A stretch of DNA of 64,000 nt from positions 30,668,424 through 30,732,423 of the forward strand of contig OY288244.1 of the NCBI GenBank assembly GCA_958450325.1, given 5' to 3'. The stretch's first letter is position 1. Every line of letters begins with the position of its first letter. Below, piece after piece: positions 1-9,443 of this stretch. The notes under the pieces are model-generated. The model did no database searches and had not been told where the DNA came from. It was given only the letters and a program-made list of their open reading frames with translations. The position numbers and the translations under genes were made by a program. Source of the stretch: Agrostemma githago. Its lineage: Eukaryota > Streptophyta > Magnoliopsida > Caryophyllales > Caryophyllaceae.

Positions 1-73
1 CGTCCGATCATCATCGGGTGTTTTTTTGGGAAACTACCATAGACACCTGGCAGTCAAAATGCGGGTGTCTACA
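1..73 (-). mobile_element. Terminal fragment of a family A LTR
   Basis: The first 73 bases match 30768-30840, the outer end of the family A LTR, and end in TGTCTACA (the LTR start read on the minus strand). The rest of this LTR lies left of the window. It may be the missing 3' LTR of the element at 571-30840 or the end of a neighbouring copy. Confidence 0.8.
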
Positions 74-570
74 ATTATTGACACTTTAGAAAGTTATGCA
101 CTATAAAAGTCTTTGTACAAATGTTGATGAGATTGTCCATGTAAGTCAGAGAATAGACACCATATGAGATGGATTGAAAATGTTCTTAAAAGTCTTTTTT
201 TAATTATCAAGTCAAGTTTAAAGAAAATTATTTTCTAGAATTTAGACTCAATTATGGCATGTGTTTTATTAGGGATATTATGTTAATTCTACAAACCATC
301 CAAATAACAAAACTGTTTTGTTGCATGGAGTGGTATGTTTCTTTTAAAAATATGTGATTTCTAATTGAAACAGTGGGAGTAGAATCGACCTTGAATTGTT
401 CAAGATTAACAGGAATTCTCTACAACTGTTGAAGAAGATTTTGATGCATCTATGAAAAGTCATGATCATCTTACCTGCAAAATATTACCCTACATAGGTT
501 TGACCTATGATGAAACAATAATGGGCAAAGACTTCAATAGTCACATAAAATCTAATAGATTTCATATACC
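74..570. repeat. Duplicated copy of copia flank (matches 30841-31337)
   Basis: These 497 bases repeat 30841-31337 without indels; I noticed five substitutions by eye. At the right-hand copy the sequence continues into a decayed copia element. Here it stops abruptly at 570 and joins the family A internal region. No polypurine tract follows the LTR end at 73, so this is not normal element sequence. Confidence 0.85.
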
Positions 571-1150
571 TGACGGACTTCTGGTCGGGTCGTTTATAGT
601 CCATTAGACTTGCGTGAAGGGCTCGCCACCCATAAGCTAGAAGTCATACCTGAGCTGATGACGATAACTCCGTGGGGAATTGGACTTGTCGCATAAGTCC
701 TGGGTGCGCCTGTATGTAGGCCCATCCCGGGCTATTCCGGGAAAATGCCACCTAGGGCTTTCCGCTGGGGAGATATAGTGGGTTGCACGTCCCTGTTTGA
801 GTCGTACCTGTATAAGTCACATAAAATGCATGCAATACGTAGGTAGTAAAATGACTCGCGCTGGGGAAAATGATTTTTGAAATTTTTGAAATTTGAAAAT
901 TTGAATTTTGTTTGAAATTTTGACTCCTAAAGAAATTAGGAAAGTTCGGGATGAATATTTTGTGCTAGTATCGAGACTAGGCTTGTGGGTTGATTCCAAT
1001 TGGGATTAGGAAACCCTTGTGATATGGAAAGAGGGCTATAGAATTAATTCTATAAATACCCCTTTAATGCTCTTGATTTTCTCACAAATCCATCACAATT
1101 CACTCCCTTCTTAAATAGAAAACCTTTTCATCCTTCTCAAGAAACTAGTC
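571..1150 (+). promoter_or_regulatory. Promoter and leader of the antisense PMD gene
   Basis: This is family A internal sequence upstream of the plus-strand gene. A clear TATA box (TATAAATA) lies at 1051-1058, about 100 bases before the ATG at 1151, followed by a pyrimidine- and A-rich leader. An A/T-rich run of GAAATTTTTGAAATTT-type repeats lies at 870-930. The left edge at 570/571 is a breakpoint. Confidence 0.55.
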
Positions 1151-3036
1151 ATGGGAATTGATAGATTAACTGTGATGCTGCAAGAATGGTCCCGACGCTT
1201 CAGGGACACAGATAGGGTAGCTCTTAAACAGACGGGTATAACTCAGCTGTACCTGTTCCGTCAGATGGTGGTTGATTGCTATTTCTTGGATGCATGCTTG
1301 GCTTACTGGAACGACATATATCATGTCTTTACCTTTCCTCGGGGCAAAGTTTGCCCTTTACCTGAGGAAATTGCAGCTATAGGAGGATGGAACCCGATAC
1401 TCCGTCCCGCTGTCCCGTACTCGATCTATGACCCGAGGAAGAAGCTTCGAGAATTTCTAGGGCTCTCTCACAACGAGGTATCCCGTATGATGGAGGGTGA
1501 TAATATTTCTCTGATCGACTTGGCTGAGAAATTTATGAATCCTCTTGATGTTCGGGTCAGACCGGCTTACAGCCGTAGGGCTTTTTCTTTCTGCATGCTC
1601 CATGTTTATGCTTTCGAGGGTCACATGGATTTGTTATCCTGCATGGGAAACACCCGTCTTTTGACCGTAGTGGACTTGATGGAGACTGAACACAGCCCGG
1701 CTTGGCTGATCACGGGCGAGATTATCCAAGGATTGGACAATCGCAAGAGGGACTCATCAATTCGTCTTACCGGGAGCATCCGATTGCTGCAAGTATGTCG
1801 GATTTTTATTATTTTTCCAGTTTCTCGACTTTTCGATTTTTTTGATTTTTTTTTCGCGGATTGCCTGCTGCAGTGGGCACTCGATCGAGTCACTCTGGCA
1901 CTCGACCGAGTGCCCTCGTAGAAACCTCCTGATCTGCTCCCAGAGGTACCACTCGATCGAGTCATCTTGGCACTCGATCGAGTGCCCTCGTAAAAGCCCC
2001 CTGTTTGTGTTCAGGGGTACCACTCGATCGAGTGTCCCAGGTACTCGACCGAGTGGCCTTAGGCGGACGCCTATTTTGCCTTAAAAACTCATGTTTTTGT
2101 TTCTTTTTTCAGATTTGGCTATATGAGAGGCTATCGGTGATAGATCCTCCCCTTGATGCGAGCAACTATCGTCATAACCAGGTGATGACGAGGAGGCGGG
2201 CCATTGACTTTTCTCATCAAATTACGCAAAAGTATTGGGACGAGGTTTAGTCTTTCCATGATGGTCCGTTAATTCGATGGGTAGTTCCGTGGTGGCCCAT
2301 CTATCTTTGGATCGGCTTGGACCCGAGGGACAGAGCCCGTTATCAGGTGATATTATCTTTCAGGCAAACGGTTCATCTTTATCCGGATCGCATACTAAGG
2401 CAGTTTGGATGGACCCAGCGAATCCCTGAATTCGAAGCAGTTGTGAGTGACCCTACCCAACTGACTGATGTAATGTGTGATACCTGGATGCAAAGATGGT
2501 ACACACGACATACTTGGCCTGTTGTCAAATCTCGCCACTCGATCTGGGTTTCAGACTCTTACACGAAGTGGACTAAAGCAGGCGATGCTAAAGCCCGAGC
2601 TGCTCTGAAGGTTGATGAAGCTTTCGACCTGCTGCGAAGAGAACAAGCTAAGGACAATAGGGGCTTTTTTGACGAAGGAGACACTCCCGCTCCCCTAGTC
2701 CCTCTTATGTCAGGACAAAAGAAGAAGACCAAGACTCAAGCTGGAGGGTCTAGTGCTAAAGGTGCTTGGGGGAAGGTGAGCCCCCAGACTGACTTGGAAA
2801 GGAGACTGGGCCAAAGACTACCCGTGCAGGACCGACTTGGCCCACGGGATAGATTACCCGAGCACGTGCGGGCTCGCATTGGACTGAAGATGGTGGTAGA
2901 AGACCCGTCGTCGAAGAAACGGGCTCGTGCTAAGGAGGTTCCACTTGTGATTCGGGAACGCTCGCCACCACCTCGAGGACCTCAGGCTCCACGCGACCCG
3001 AAGGACAAGAGGAAGGGGAAAATGCCCGGATATTAG
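1151..3036 (+). pseudogene. Plant mobile domain (PMD)-like protein, antisense extra ORF of family A
   Basis: Exon 1 is 1151-1792 and exon 2 is 2113-3036. The intron begins GTATGT and ends TTTTTTCAG, and both exons join in phase 0. The N-terminal 300 residues resemble the plant mobile domain (aminotransferase-like family, as in MAIN/MAIL1 and in some Mutator and gypsy elements): tryptophan-rich segments such as IAAIGGWNP, then TGSIRLLQ/IWLYERL across the splice, then VPWWPIYLWIGLD. The C-terminal 100 residues are basic and disordered (RDPKDKRKGKMPGY end). One in-frame TAG at 2248-2250 interrupts exon 2, in the context WDEV-stop-SFHDG, so this copy is probably not translated in full. It runs opposite to gag-pol. 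The family assignment is from memory of motif style, so moderately sure. Confidence 0.65.
1793..2112 (+). other. Intron of the PMD gene with three pairs of palindromes
   Basis: This is a GT-AG intron of 320 bp. It holds six copies of ACTCGAYCGAGT starting at 1879, 1900, 1951, 1972, 2022 and 2043. They form three pairs, each 21 bp apart, with 71-72 bp between pairs. The pairs lie in a diverged 71-bp tandem repeat that also repeats AGGGGTACC-like and GTGCCCTCGTA segments. Confidence 0.85.
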
Positions 3037-3434
3037 TCTCCATTATTATTATTTGAATATTATTATTTTTTTTTTGGTGTGATTTTTTGTGATTCGCCAT
3101 TTTTTTGTTTTTTTTCTTTTTTTTTTTTTGTAATTCCCGAGTTTATCAGTTTAATAAAGGCGTATTAAAGAATACAGTTCCCGTCTTTTCGTTTATTGCA
3201 ATGGTTGTACCCTTTTGAGGGTCTGCCTACGTATCCACGATTAGCGGAATCAAACCAAACGTAGTTCAAAATTGATTTGATTTTTTTGCAATTTTCGAAA
3301 TACATCAAGATTATTAATTCGAGATGTGCGACAGTAGAATAATTAATTCTAACTTATTGACTTGTCTATAATTTTTGAAAATTTATAAAAAGACAAATTT
3401 TTATAAATTTTTGCAAATGACATTGAGATGGGGT
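3037..3434 (+). terminator. 3' region of the PMD gene, between the converging genes
   Basis: T-rich sequence with an AATAAA signal at 3153-3158, about 120 bases after the stop codon. From 3240 to 3430 it is A/T-rich without an ORF, and pol begins on the other strand at 3435. The PMD gene and pol therefore converge tail to tail here. Confidence 0.45.
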
Positions 3435-3848
3435 TTATGGATAGTAGCGCTTCAGCTGGTCCAAGTTGGTTGGGTTGACAAATTTGTTCCCGTCCAAGTC
3501 TGTCAGCATCACCGCTCCTCCTGATAGGACCTTCTTGACTAAGTATGGCCCAACCCAATTGGGTTTGAATTTACCCCTTGGGTCAACCGGTAGTAAGGCA
3601 CGAACCGATTTTAGGACCAGATCCCCTTCTTTGATGTTTCTGGGCCTAACCCTTTTGTTGAAAGCTCGTTGGATCCTCTTTTGATATATTTGGATATTGT
3701 TGAGGGACCGTGATCGTCGTTCGTCTAGAAGGACTAGCGAATCGTATCGGGTTTGGACCCAATCTGCTTCAGGTACTTGGCTTTCAAGTAAAATCCTGAG
3801 GGATGGTATTTCTAGCTCGACCGATTGGACAGCTTCCATTCTGTATGT
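3435..3848 (-). pseudogene. Family A integrase, C-terminal part
   Basis: The minus-strand frame encodes the end of a gypsy integrase: MEAVQSVELEIPSLRIL, then NKRVRPRNIKEGDLVLKSV and FKPNWVGPYLVKKVLSGGA, a GPY/F-type module, ending at NLDQLKRYYP. The reading frame is cut at 3849 by the family B solo LTR and resumes at 5492, with the 5-bp target duplication CAAGT on both sides. Confidence 0.88.
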
Positions 3849-3853
3849 CAAGT

Positions 3854-5486
3854 TGATAAGTGTAGTTTGTAGTGCCTATTTCGTAGTGTTTTGGTCCCAT
3901 TTCCTTGTGGAATCGCTCCTTGGGAGCGATTTATGGGCTACTTATGCTTCCTCTAGCTCGTTTCAGGTTCCCGAGACCATTCATGAAGAGTTGGAGCGAT
4001 TCCGACTCAATACATACACTTTTCGGAGCCAACGAAGTGAAGGAACGATCACTCGATGCCTTGGATTCGACCCCGAGACCTTGGGACCCAATCCCGAGCC
4101 TCCGAGACCCGATCCCGAATCCCGAGAATCGATGAGAAGTCCATGTGAAGCAAGGAGGAACCTTAAAGATCATATTGGAGGCCTACAAGACTCATCCCCG
4201 ACGGGTATGGCCTCAACCCGTCCGGGATGAAGTGCACAAAAGAGAGGGCTCCTGTTTTGGGTCCATCCCGACCGGGATGATCTCATCCCGACCGGGACCA
4301 CGTCATCCCGACCGGGACCAACTCATCCCGACCGGGACCAACTCATCCCGACCGGGATGAGCCCATTACAGGCCCGCGTCACTTGTTTCCATTCCTCCAC
4401 CCATTGTAACCCTATATATACCCTTCCTCTTGTAATCTAAGCTTATGTTAGACATTACCCATAAACCCTAGATTATTTTAGCATAGATTAGTGTAGATTA
4501 GTCGGTAATTAGTCTTTAATCATAGATTAATGCTTGTAATTTGGGAATTCTTCAAGATCTCCACCAAGCTTGACAAACTTGGATGTTTGTTTTGGGTTTT
4601 TCTCATTTATGCAAGTTTCCTTCTTCCTTTCATCTTGTTAGTAGGTATAATCTTCTTTTCCCTTCTCTTAATCTTGTTCTTTCATTAAAGTTTGAATCTT
4701 TGTTGTGTGGATTGCTCATAGTTCATAGTTCTTGTTAGTTTCATTATGCTAGTTTGGTTGTCTGAATTGATTTCTCTTCTTAGTGTTAGTTTTAGTATAG
4801 ATATGTTAGAGTAGTATCTTGCTAGGGTTAGTAAGGTGATTAGGGTGTTAATTGGATTATTAAGGGATTGTTGGAGATGTTGGTGGAAGATTTGGGTTTC
4901 CTCTTGGTTTGATGCATATCACATGTTTGTTGAAATGCTTGAATGACTAGTAGTTGCATATGCTTGTTTTTCTTGACTTTCTCTTGTGGGTGATAGTTTG
5001 TTTGTGGGTTTGATTCCCTCACTAAGTTGCGAGAGCCCGGTGAGGACGACCCCTAGGTCGGTCTAAGTTGCGAGAGCCCGGATGCGACCTAGGCCCCGAT
5101 ATCACGCTAGTAACCCCGTTTGTCGTTTGTGTCGCCAAGGTGGGTTTTAGGTGGAACCTCTAGGAGAGTCTAAGTTGCGAGACCCCGGACTATACCTAGA
5201 TTACCCTACTACCTCCTTCACTCTAGCTCTTCCTCGACCATTCCGTTACCCCTTTGACCCCGACCTAATCCTAGCCTGTTTCCTTTGATTGTTTTGTTGC
5301 TTTAGACCTAGCTTAGTCCTAGTCTCCCCCTCCTTAGATTAGCTCGTCTCGAACCTAGTTCTAGACTGTAGCATACCTTAGTCTGACCTCCCGTCCCTGT
5401 GGATTCGACCCGACTTACCCTAGCTACCCACTAGGTTAGTTGGTTTTTATTTGTTGGCGGGGATCCACGACAAATCCCTACCATCA
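3854..5486 (+). mobile_element. Family B solo LTR (1633 bp)
   Basis: It starts TGATAAGTGTAG and ends CCACGACAAATCCCTACCATCA, and is flanked by CAAGT at 3849-3853 and 5487-5491. It has no internal region, so it is the product of LTR-LTR recombination. The TATA box is TATATATA at 4413-4420. Five perfect palindromes TCCCGACCGGGA start at 4266, 4286, 4306, 4326 and 4346, exactly 20 bp apart. Between 5028 and 5190 it keeps three copies of a CTAAGTTGCGAGA-CCCGG repeat that the LTRs at 7718 and 13824 have lost. Confidence 0.92.
4266..4357 (+). promoter_or_regulatory. Five palindromes at exact 20-bp spacing upstream of TATA
   Basis: TCCCGACCGGGA occurs five times with starts 20 bp apart. The last ends at 4357, about 55 bp before the TATA box near 4413. 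Degenerate half-matches (CCCCGACGGG, CCCGTCCGGG) lie at about 4197-4230. Confidence 0.7.
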
Positions 5487-5491
5487 CAAGT

Positions 5492-5741
5492 AATACAGGG
5501 TTGCTCCGGTTGCGGTGCGGATCGAGGTTCGATATCCCCATAGGGCGAAGGGTATTTTGTCGGGCCAGTCCCGATAATTCTCAGCCATCTTTTTAAGTAT
5601 GGTGACAATTGTTTTATTGGCCGCTTCTACCGCTCCATTTGTTTGAGGTCGGTAAGGATGCACCTTTCCAATTATGTCTATACCCCATGTCGAAAATGGC
5701 CACGGTGATGTCATGGTATATAAGCGGGAAGATGGCTTATG
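5492..5741 (-). pseudogene. Family A integrase core with internal deletion
   Basis: The frame reads WGIDIIGK directly into VHPYRPQTNGAVEAANK. In gypsy integrases the first catalytic aspartate lies just after WGID and about 100 residues, including the second aspartate, precede the HPYRPQTNG segment. That stretch is missing in frame, so the DDE triad is destroyed. Downstream, the frame breaks at 5487 where the solo LTR inserted. Toward the zinc-binding domain there is a frame break near 5715-5741. Confidence 0.85.
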
Positions 5742-6299
5742 CTATACATTGGCAAAGATCTGACAGTTATGGCAGTGTTTGACATACGACTGACAGTCTA
5801 TTTCCATGGTGTTCCAATAATACCCGAGCCTCATGATTTTGCGGGCTAGCATATGGGCGTTCATATGCGGACCGTTTTCACCATCGTGTACTTCGGCCAT
5901 AACCTTTTCGGCCTGTATTTTGTCGATGCATAGGAGGAGAGCTCCATGTGCCGTCTTCTTGTACAATTGTCTGTCACCCGTGCGAACAAATTGGGTTGCC
6001 AATCTCCGCAGGGCTTTCTTGGTCCGGTTTTCGGTTCCCGGGGGATACTCTCCCGTTGCCAAGTAAATCAGGACTGACTGATACCAAGGTTCCGGGTCGG
6101 CTAGCTCGATGTCTTGGATGGCGTGTACATATGCCGGCTCGGACCGTCTTTCGACACAGATCGGCATGCTGGTCAGGTGATCCGGGATGTTCAGTAGAGA
6201 TGCTAATTTGGACAGTGCATCTGCGAATTGATTTTCTTCCCGGGGCAGATAAATGTATTCTACCTTTTAGAATTGTTTCTCTAGAATCCTTACCCGTGC
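5742..6299 (-). pseudogene. Family A RNase H-integrase linker and integrase zinc-binding domain
   Basis: The zinc-binding H2C2 module is visible as GPHMNAHMLARKIMRLGYYW followed by CQSYVKHCHNCQIF (His-His then Cys-x2-Cys). Upstream is the linker SVLIYLATGEYPPGTENRTKKALRRLA typical of plant gypsy pol. Between 6168 and 6299 the same frame continues but holds stop codons (one after NLVAY, one after ILEKQF), so the polyprotein is dead here. Confidence 0.85.
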
Positions 6300-6971
6300 T
6301 TAGTAAGCCACGAGATTGGCGTTTCGAGTTTTCCATTTTTGGAGCGCTTGATTGATGACCAATGATGAATCACCATGGACCCGGAGGTTTGTTACCCCTA
6401 AATCAGCGGCGGCTTGCAAGCCGTGAATGCATGCTTCATATTCGGCTGCGTTATTGGTCACGTCAAAGTCCAATTTGATGGATAAGGGAGTGTGTTCCCC
6501 TCGTGATGAGATTAGCAGAATCCCGACCCCAAATCCTCGAAAGTTGGATGCTCCATCAAAATACAAATCCCATGTCTCGGTATCGGTATGGAATATGTCT
6601 TCATCAGGAAAGGCCCAAGTGTCGGTGTGGTCCTCTTCAGATATCGGGCTATCGGCGAGGAACTCGGCTACTACCCGGCCTTTGATGGCTTTTAATGGTA
6701 CAAACTTGAGGTCAAACTCAGCTAACATTAAAGTCCATCTGGACATCCTGCCATTGAGGATGGGCTTCTCAAACAGATACATGATAGGGTCCATTTTGGA
6801 TAGTACATGTACCTCGTGACTCAGCATGTAATGTCGGAGCTTTTTAGTGGCCCAAACCAGAGCTAGGCACGTCTTTTCGAGGAACTTTTTACTGATGTAG
6901 TAAATAGCCCGTTCTTCTGAATCGACTGTCTGGGCCAGCATAGCCCCCATGGCTGTCTCGGTCGTTGTTAG
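6300..6971 (-). pseudogene. Family A RT connection and RNase H
   Basis: The first half (MGAMLAQTVDSEERAIYYISKK, then TCLALVWATKKLRHYM and EKPILNGRMSRW) is the RT-associated RNase H-like region. The second half is a dual RNase H of the archaeal/RVT_3 type, with LYFDGASNFRGFGVGILL, NNAAEYEACIHGLQAA and VHGDSSLVINQ carrying the catalytic D-E-D residues. A presumed TGG-to-TGA change near 6972 separates it from RT. The tether region has a small deletion (KKFLEKTCLAL lacks the usual YT/TPLE stretch). Confidence 0.88.
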
Positions 6972-7717
6972 GTATCACGACAAAGGCAAGTCGGGTTGAG
7001 GTGGTATTAATATCGGCGGAGCAGACAGTATCTCCTTGATTTTGTCAAAAGCCGTTTGACATTTATCGTCCCACAGTACCCGTTCTCCTATCTTCAGGTT
7101 TTTGAAAATGGGCTCGCATACCATGGTTAACTTTGAAATGAAGCGGCTGATGTATTGGACTTTCCCGAGAAACCCCCGTATTTCTTTTTCGGTCTTGGGT
7201 GGTTGCATCTCGGTGATGGCTTTGATTTTAGCTGGGTCGACCTCGATGCCGCGTTGGCTAACGATATGGCCCAGTAATTTGCCCGATGTTACCCCAAAAC
7301 TGCATTTTTGAGGGTTTAGCCTCATGTTGTATTTGCGCAGTCGGGTAAAGAATTTTCTTAGGGCCGCAATGTGCCCATTCCGGTCTTTGGACTTAACGAT
7401 CATATCGTCCACGTAGACCTCCACTTCTTTGTGCATCATGTCATGGAATAAAGTAGTGGCGGTCCGCTGATAAGTGGCCCCGGCATTGATAAGCCCAAAT
7501 GGCATAACGGTGTAACAGTAAGTACCCCATGGTGTAATGAAGGTGGTCTTACTCATGTCCTCTTCTGCCATTTTAATCTGATTGTATCCGGCATACCCAT
7601 CCATGAATGATAAAAGGGCATGATCGGCCGTCTTATCCACCAGTATGTCGATGTGTGGTAACGGAAAATCGTCTTTTGGGCTTGCCTTGTTGAGGTCTCG
7701 GAAATCTACACATACCC
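6972..7717 (-). pseudogene. Family A reverse transcriptase, C-terminal part
   Basis: The frame contains SFMDGYAGYNQIKM (catalytic Asp), MPFGLINAGATYQR, the active site VYVDDMIVKS and LGHIVSQRGIEVDPAKI, all standard Ty3/gypsy RT blocks. The N-terminal part of the domain lies at 15290-15590, separated by the full-length family B element inserted at 7718. Across the gap the protein rejoins exactly at KVRV/CVDFRD. Confidence 0.92.
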
Positions 7718-9188
7718 TGATAAGTGTGGTTTGTAGTGCCTATTTTGTAGTGTTTTGGTCCCATTTTCCTTGTAGAATCGCTCCTTGGGAGCGGTTTAGG
7801 GGCTTCTTATACTTCCTTTAGTTCGTTTCAGGTTCCCGAGACCGATTTGGAAGAGTTGGAGCGATTTCGACTCGATACATACACATTTTGGAGCCAACGA
7901 GATAAAGGAACGATGACTCGATGCTTTGGAATCGACCCCGAGACCTTGGGACCCAATCCCGAGTCCCGAGTCCCGAGAATCGATGAGAAGTCCATGTGAA
8001 GCAAGGAGAGACCAAAAGGATCATAATGGAGGCCTACAAGACCCATCCCCGACGGGTATGCACCTCATCCCGTCGGGGACGAAGTGCACGATTGGAGATG
8101 CTACTGCAGGTCCGTCCCGGTCGGGACCAACCCGTCCCGGTCGGGATGGTGGGTCCCTCCCGGTCGGGATGACCCGTCCCGGTCGGGACCACCCAGCTTC
8201 ACCCGCATTTCAATTTCTTTCTTCTCCCTTCCATTTGTAACCCTATAAATACCCCCCTCTTGTATTAAGACACCATCTTATGTTATGTTCTTCACTTCCC
8301 ATTAAACCCTAGACTATTTTAGGTTAGATTAGATTAGATTAGATTAGTGTAGATTAGTCGGTAATTAGTTCTTAATCTTAGTTTAGTACTTGTATTAAGG
8401 GAATTCTTCAAGATCTTCACCAAGCTTGACAACCTTGGATGTTTGTTTTGGGTTTTCTTCATTAATGCAAGATTTCATCTTTCCTCTTTACTAGTTGGTA
8501 TAATCTTCTTCTCCTTTTACTCTTAATCCTTGTTTGTTCATCCAAGTTTTAATCTTTGTTCATTTTATTGTTCTTATTTCATTGTTTTCACTAGTTTCAT
8601 TATGGATGTTTTGTTGTTTCTGTTGATTCATCTTGTTAGTGTTAGTTTTAGTTTAGATATGTTAGAGTAGTGCTCTTGCTAGGGTTAGTAAGGTGATTAG
8701 GGTGTTAATTGGATGATTAAGGGTTTGTTGGAGATGTTGGTGGAAGATTTGAGGTTTCTTCTTGAGTGATGCATATTACATGTTTGTTGGAATGCTTGAA
8801 TGACTAAGTAGGTTGGAATGCTTGTTTTTCTTGCTTTCCTTTGTCGTGTGTGTCGCCGGATGGGTTCCATGAGGAACCTCTAGGTCGTGTGTCCTAGATT
8901 ACCCTACTATCGCTTTCACTCTAACTCCTCCTTGGCCATTCCGTTACCCCTTTGACCCCGACCTAATCCTAGCCCGTCTTCCTTGTTGTTCTTCTTAGTC
9001 ATAGTCTAGCTCTCTTCCTCTTATCATTCTCTAGCTTAGCTCGTTGACTTAGTCAAGTATTTGGGCCGAACTTGGTTTAAACGCCTCTACCGTCCCCGTG
9101 GATTCGACCCGACTTACCCTAGCTACCCTAGTTAGGTTTTGCCGGTTTTATTTGACGGTTGGGATCCGCGACAAATCCCTCACCATCA
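7718..9188 (+). repeat. 5' LTR of the plus-strand family B element
   Basis: 1471 bp, TGATAAGTGTGG...CACCATCA. The TATA box TATAAATA is at 8244-8251. Four palindromes TCCCGGTCGGGA start at 8115, 8135, 8158 and 8177 (steps 20, 23, 19). A short GATTA microsatellite lies at about 8326-8347. It lacks the GTTGCGAGAGCCCGG repeats present in the other two copies. Confidence 0.93.
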
Positions 9189-9189
9189 A

Positions 9190-9210
9190 ATTGGCGCCGT
9201 TGCCGGGGAC
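9190..9210 (+). other. Primer-binding site of the plus-strand family B element
   Basis: TTGGCGCCGTTGCCGGGG follows the LTR end after two bases. This is the primer site type known from Athila-like plant elements (I recall tRNA-Asp). The same site, inverted, lies at 28601-28623. Confidence 0.8.
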
Positions 9211-9443
9211 GGTGCTAGTTTAGACTTTGTTTTCCTAGTTACTTGACTTTGTCTTTGTGTTTGTGTTTTCCTTTTTTCTTTTTGTTACCTTGCTTCTTGT
9301 GTGTGTGTGGTTTATTTCTCTCTTGTCTAGTGCCCAAAAAGCACTAGACTTCTCACGTTTGTTCCTAGTCTACAGTTTGTGCTTAGAGGTGGTGACTATC
9401 TTCTTCTTGCGACTTAGAGCCGCTTTAACGGACAGTTGCTAGA

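Noticed and set aside
571..1150. The 3' LTR of family A
   Set aside because: The segment begins with TG but shares no similarity with the LTR at 19707-22365. It is the upstream region of the PMD gene.
1842..2250. Plus-strand ORFs in and after the PMD intron as separate genes
   Set aside because: The intron ORF is palindrome translation. The piece from 2113 is in phase with the upstream exon and belongs to exon 2.
4266..4357. CRISPR-like look of regularly spaced palindromes
   Set aside because: The repeats are 12 bp with 7-11 bp spacers in plant LTRs. CRISPR repeats are longer, with 26-40 bp spacers, and occur in prokaryotes.
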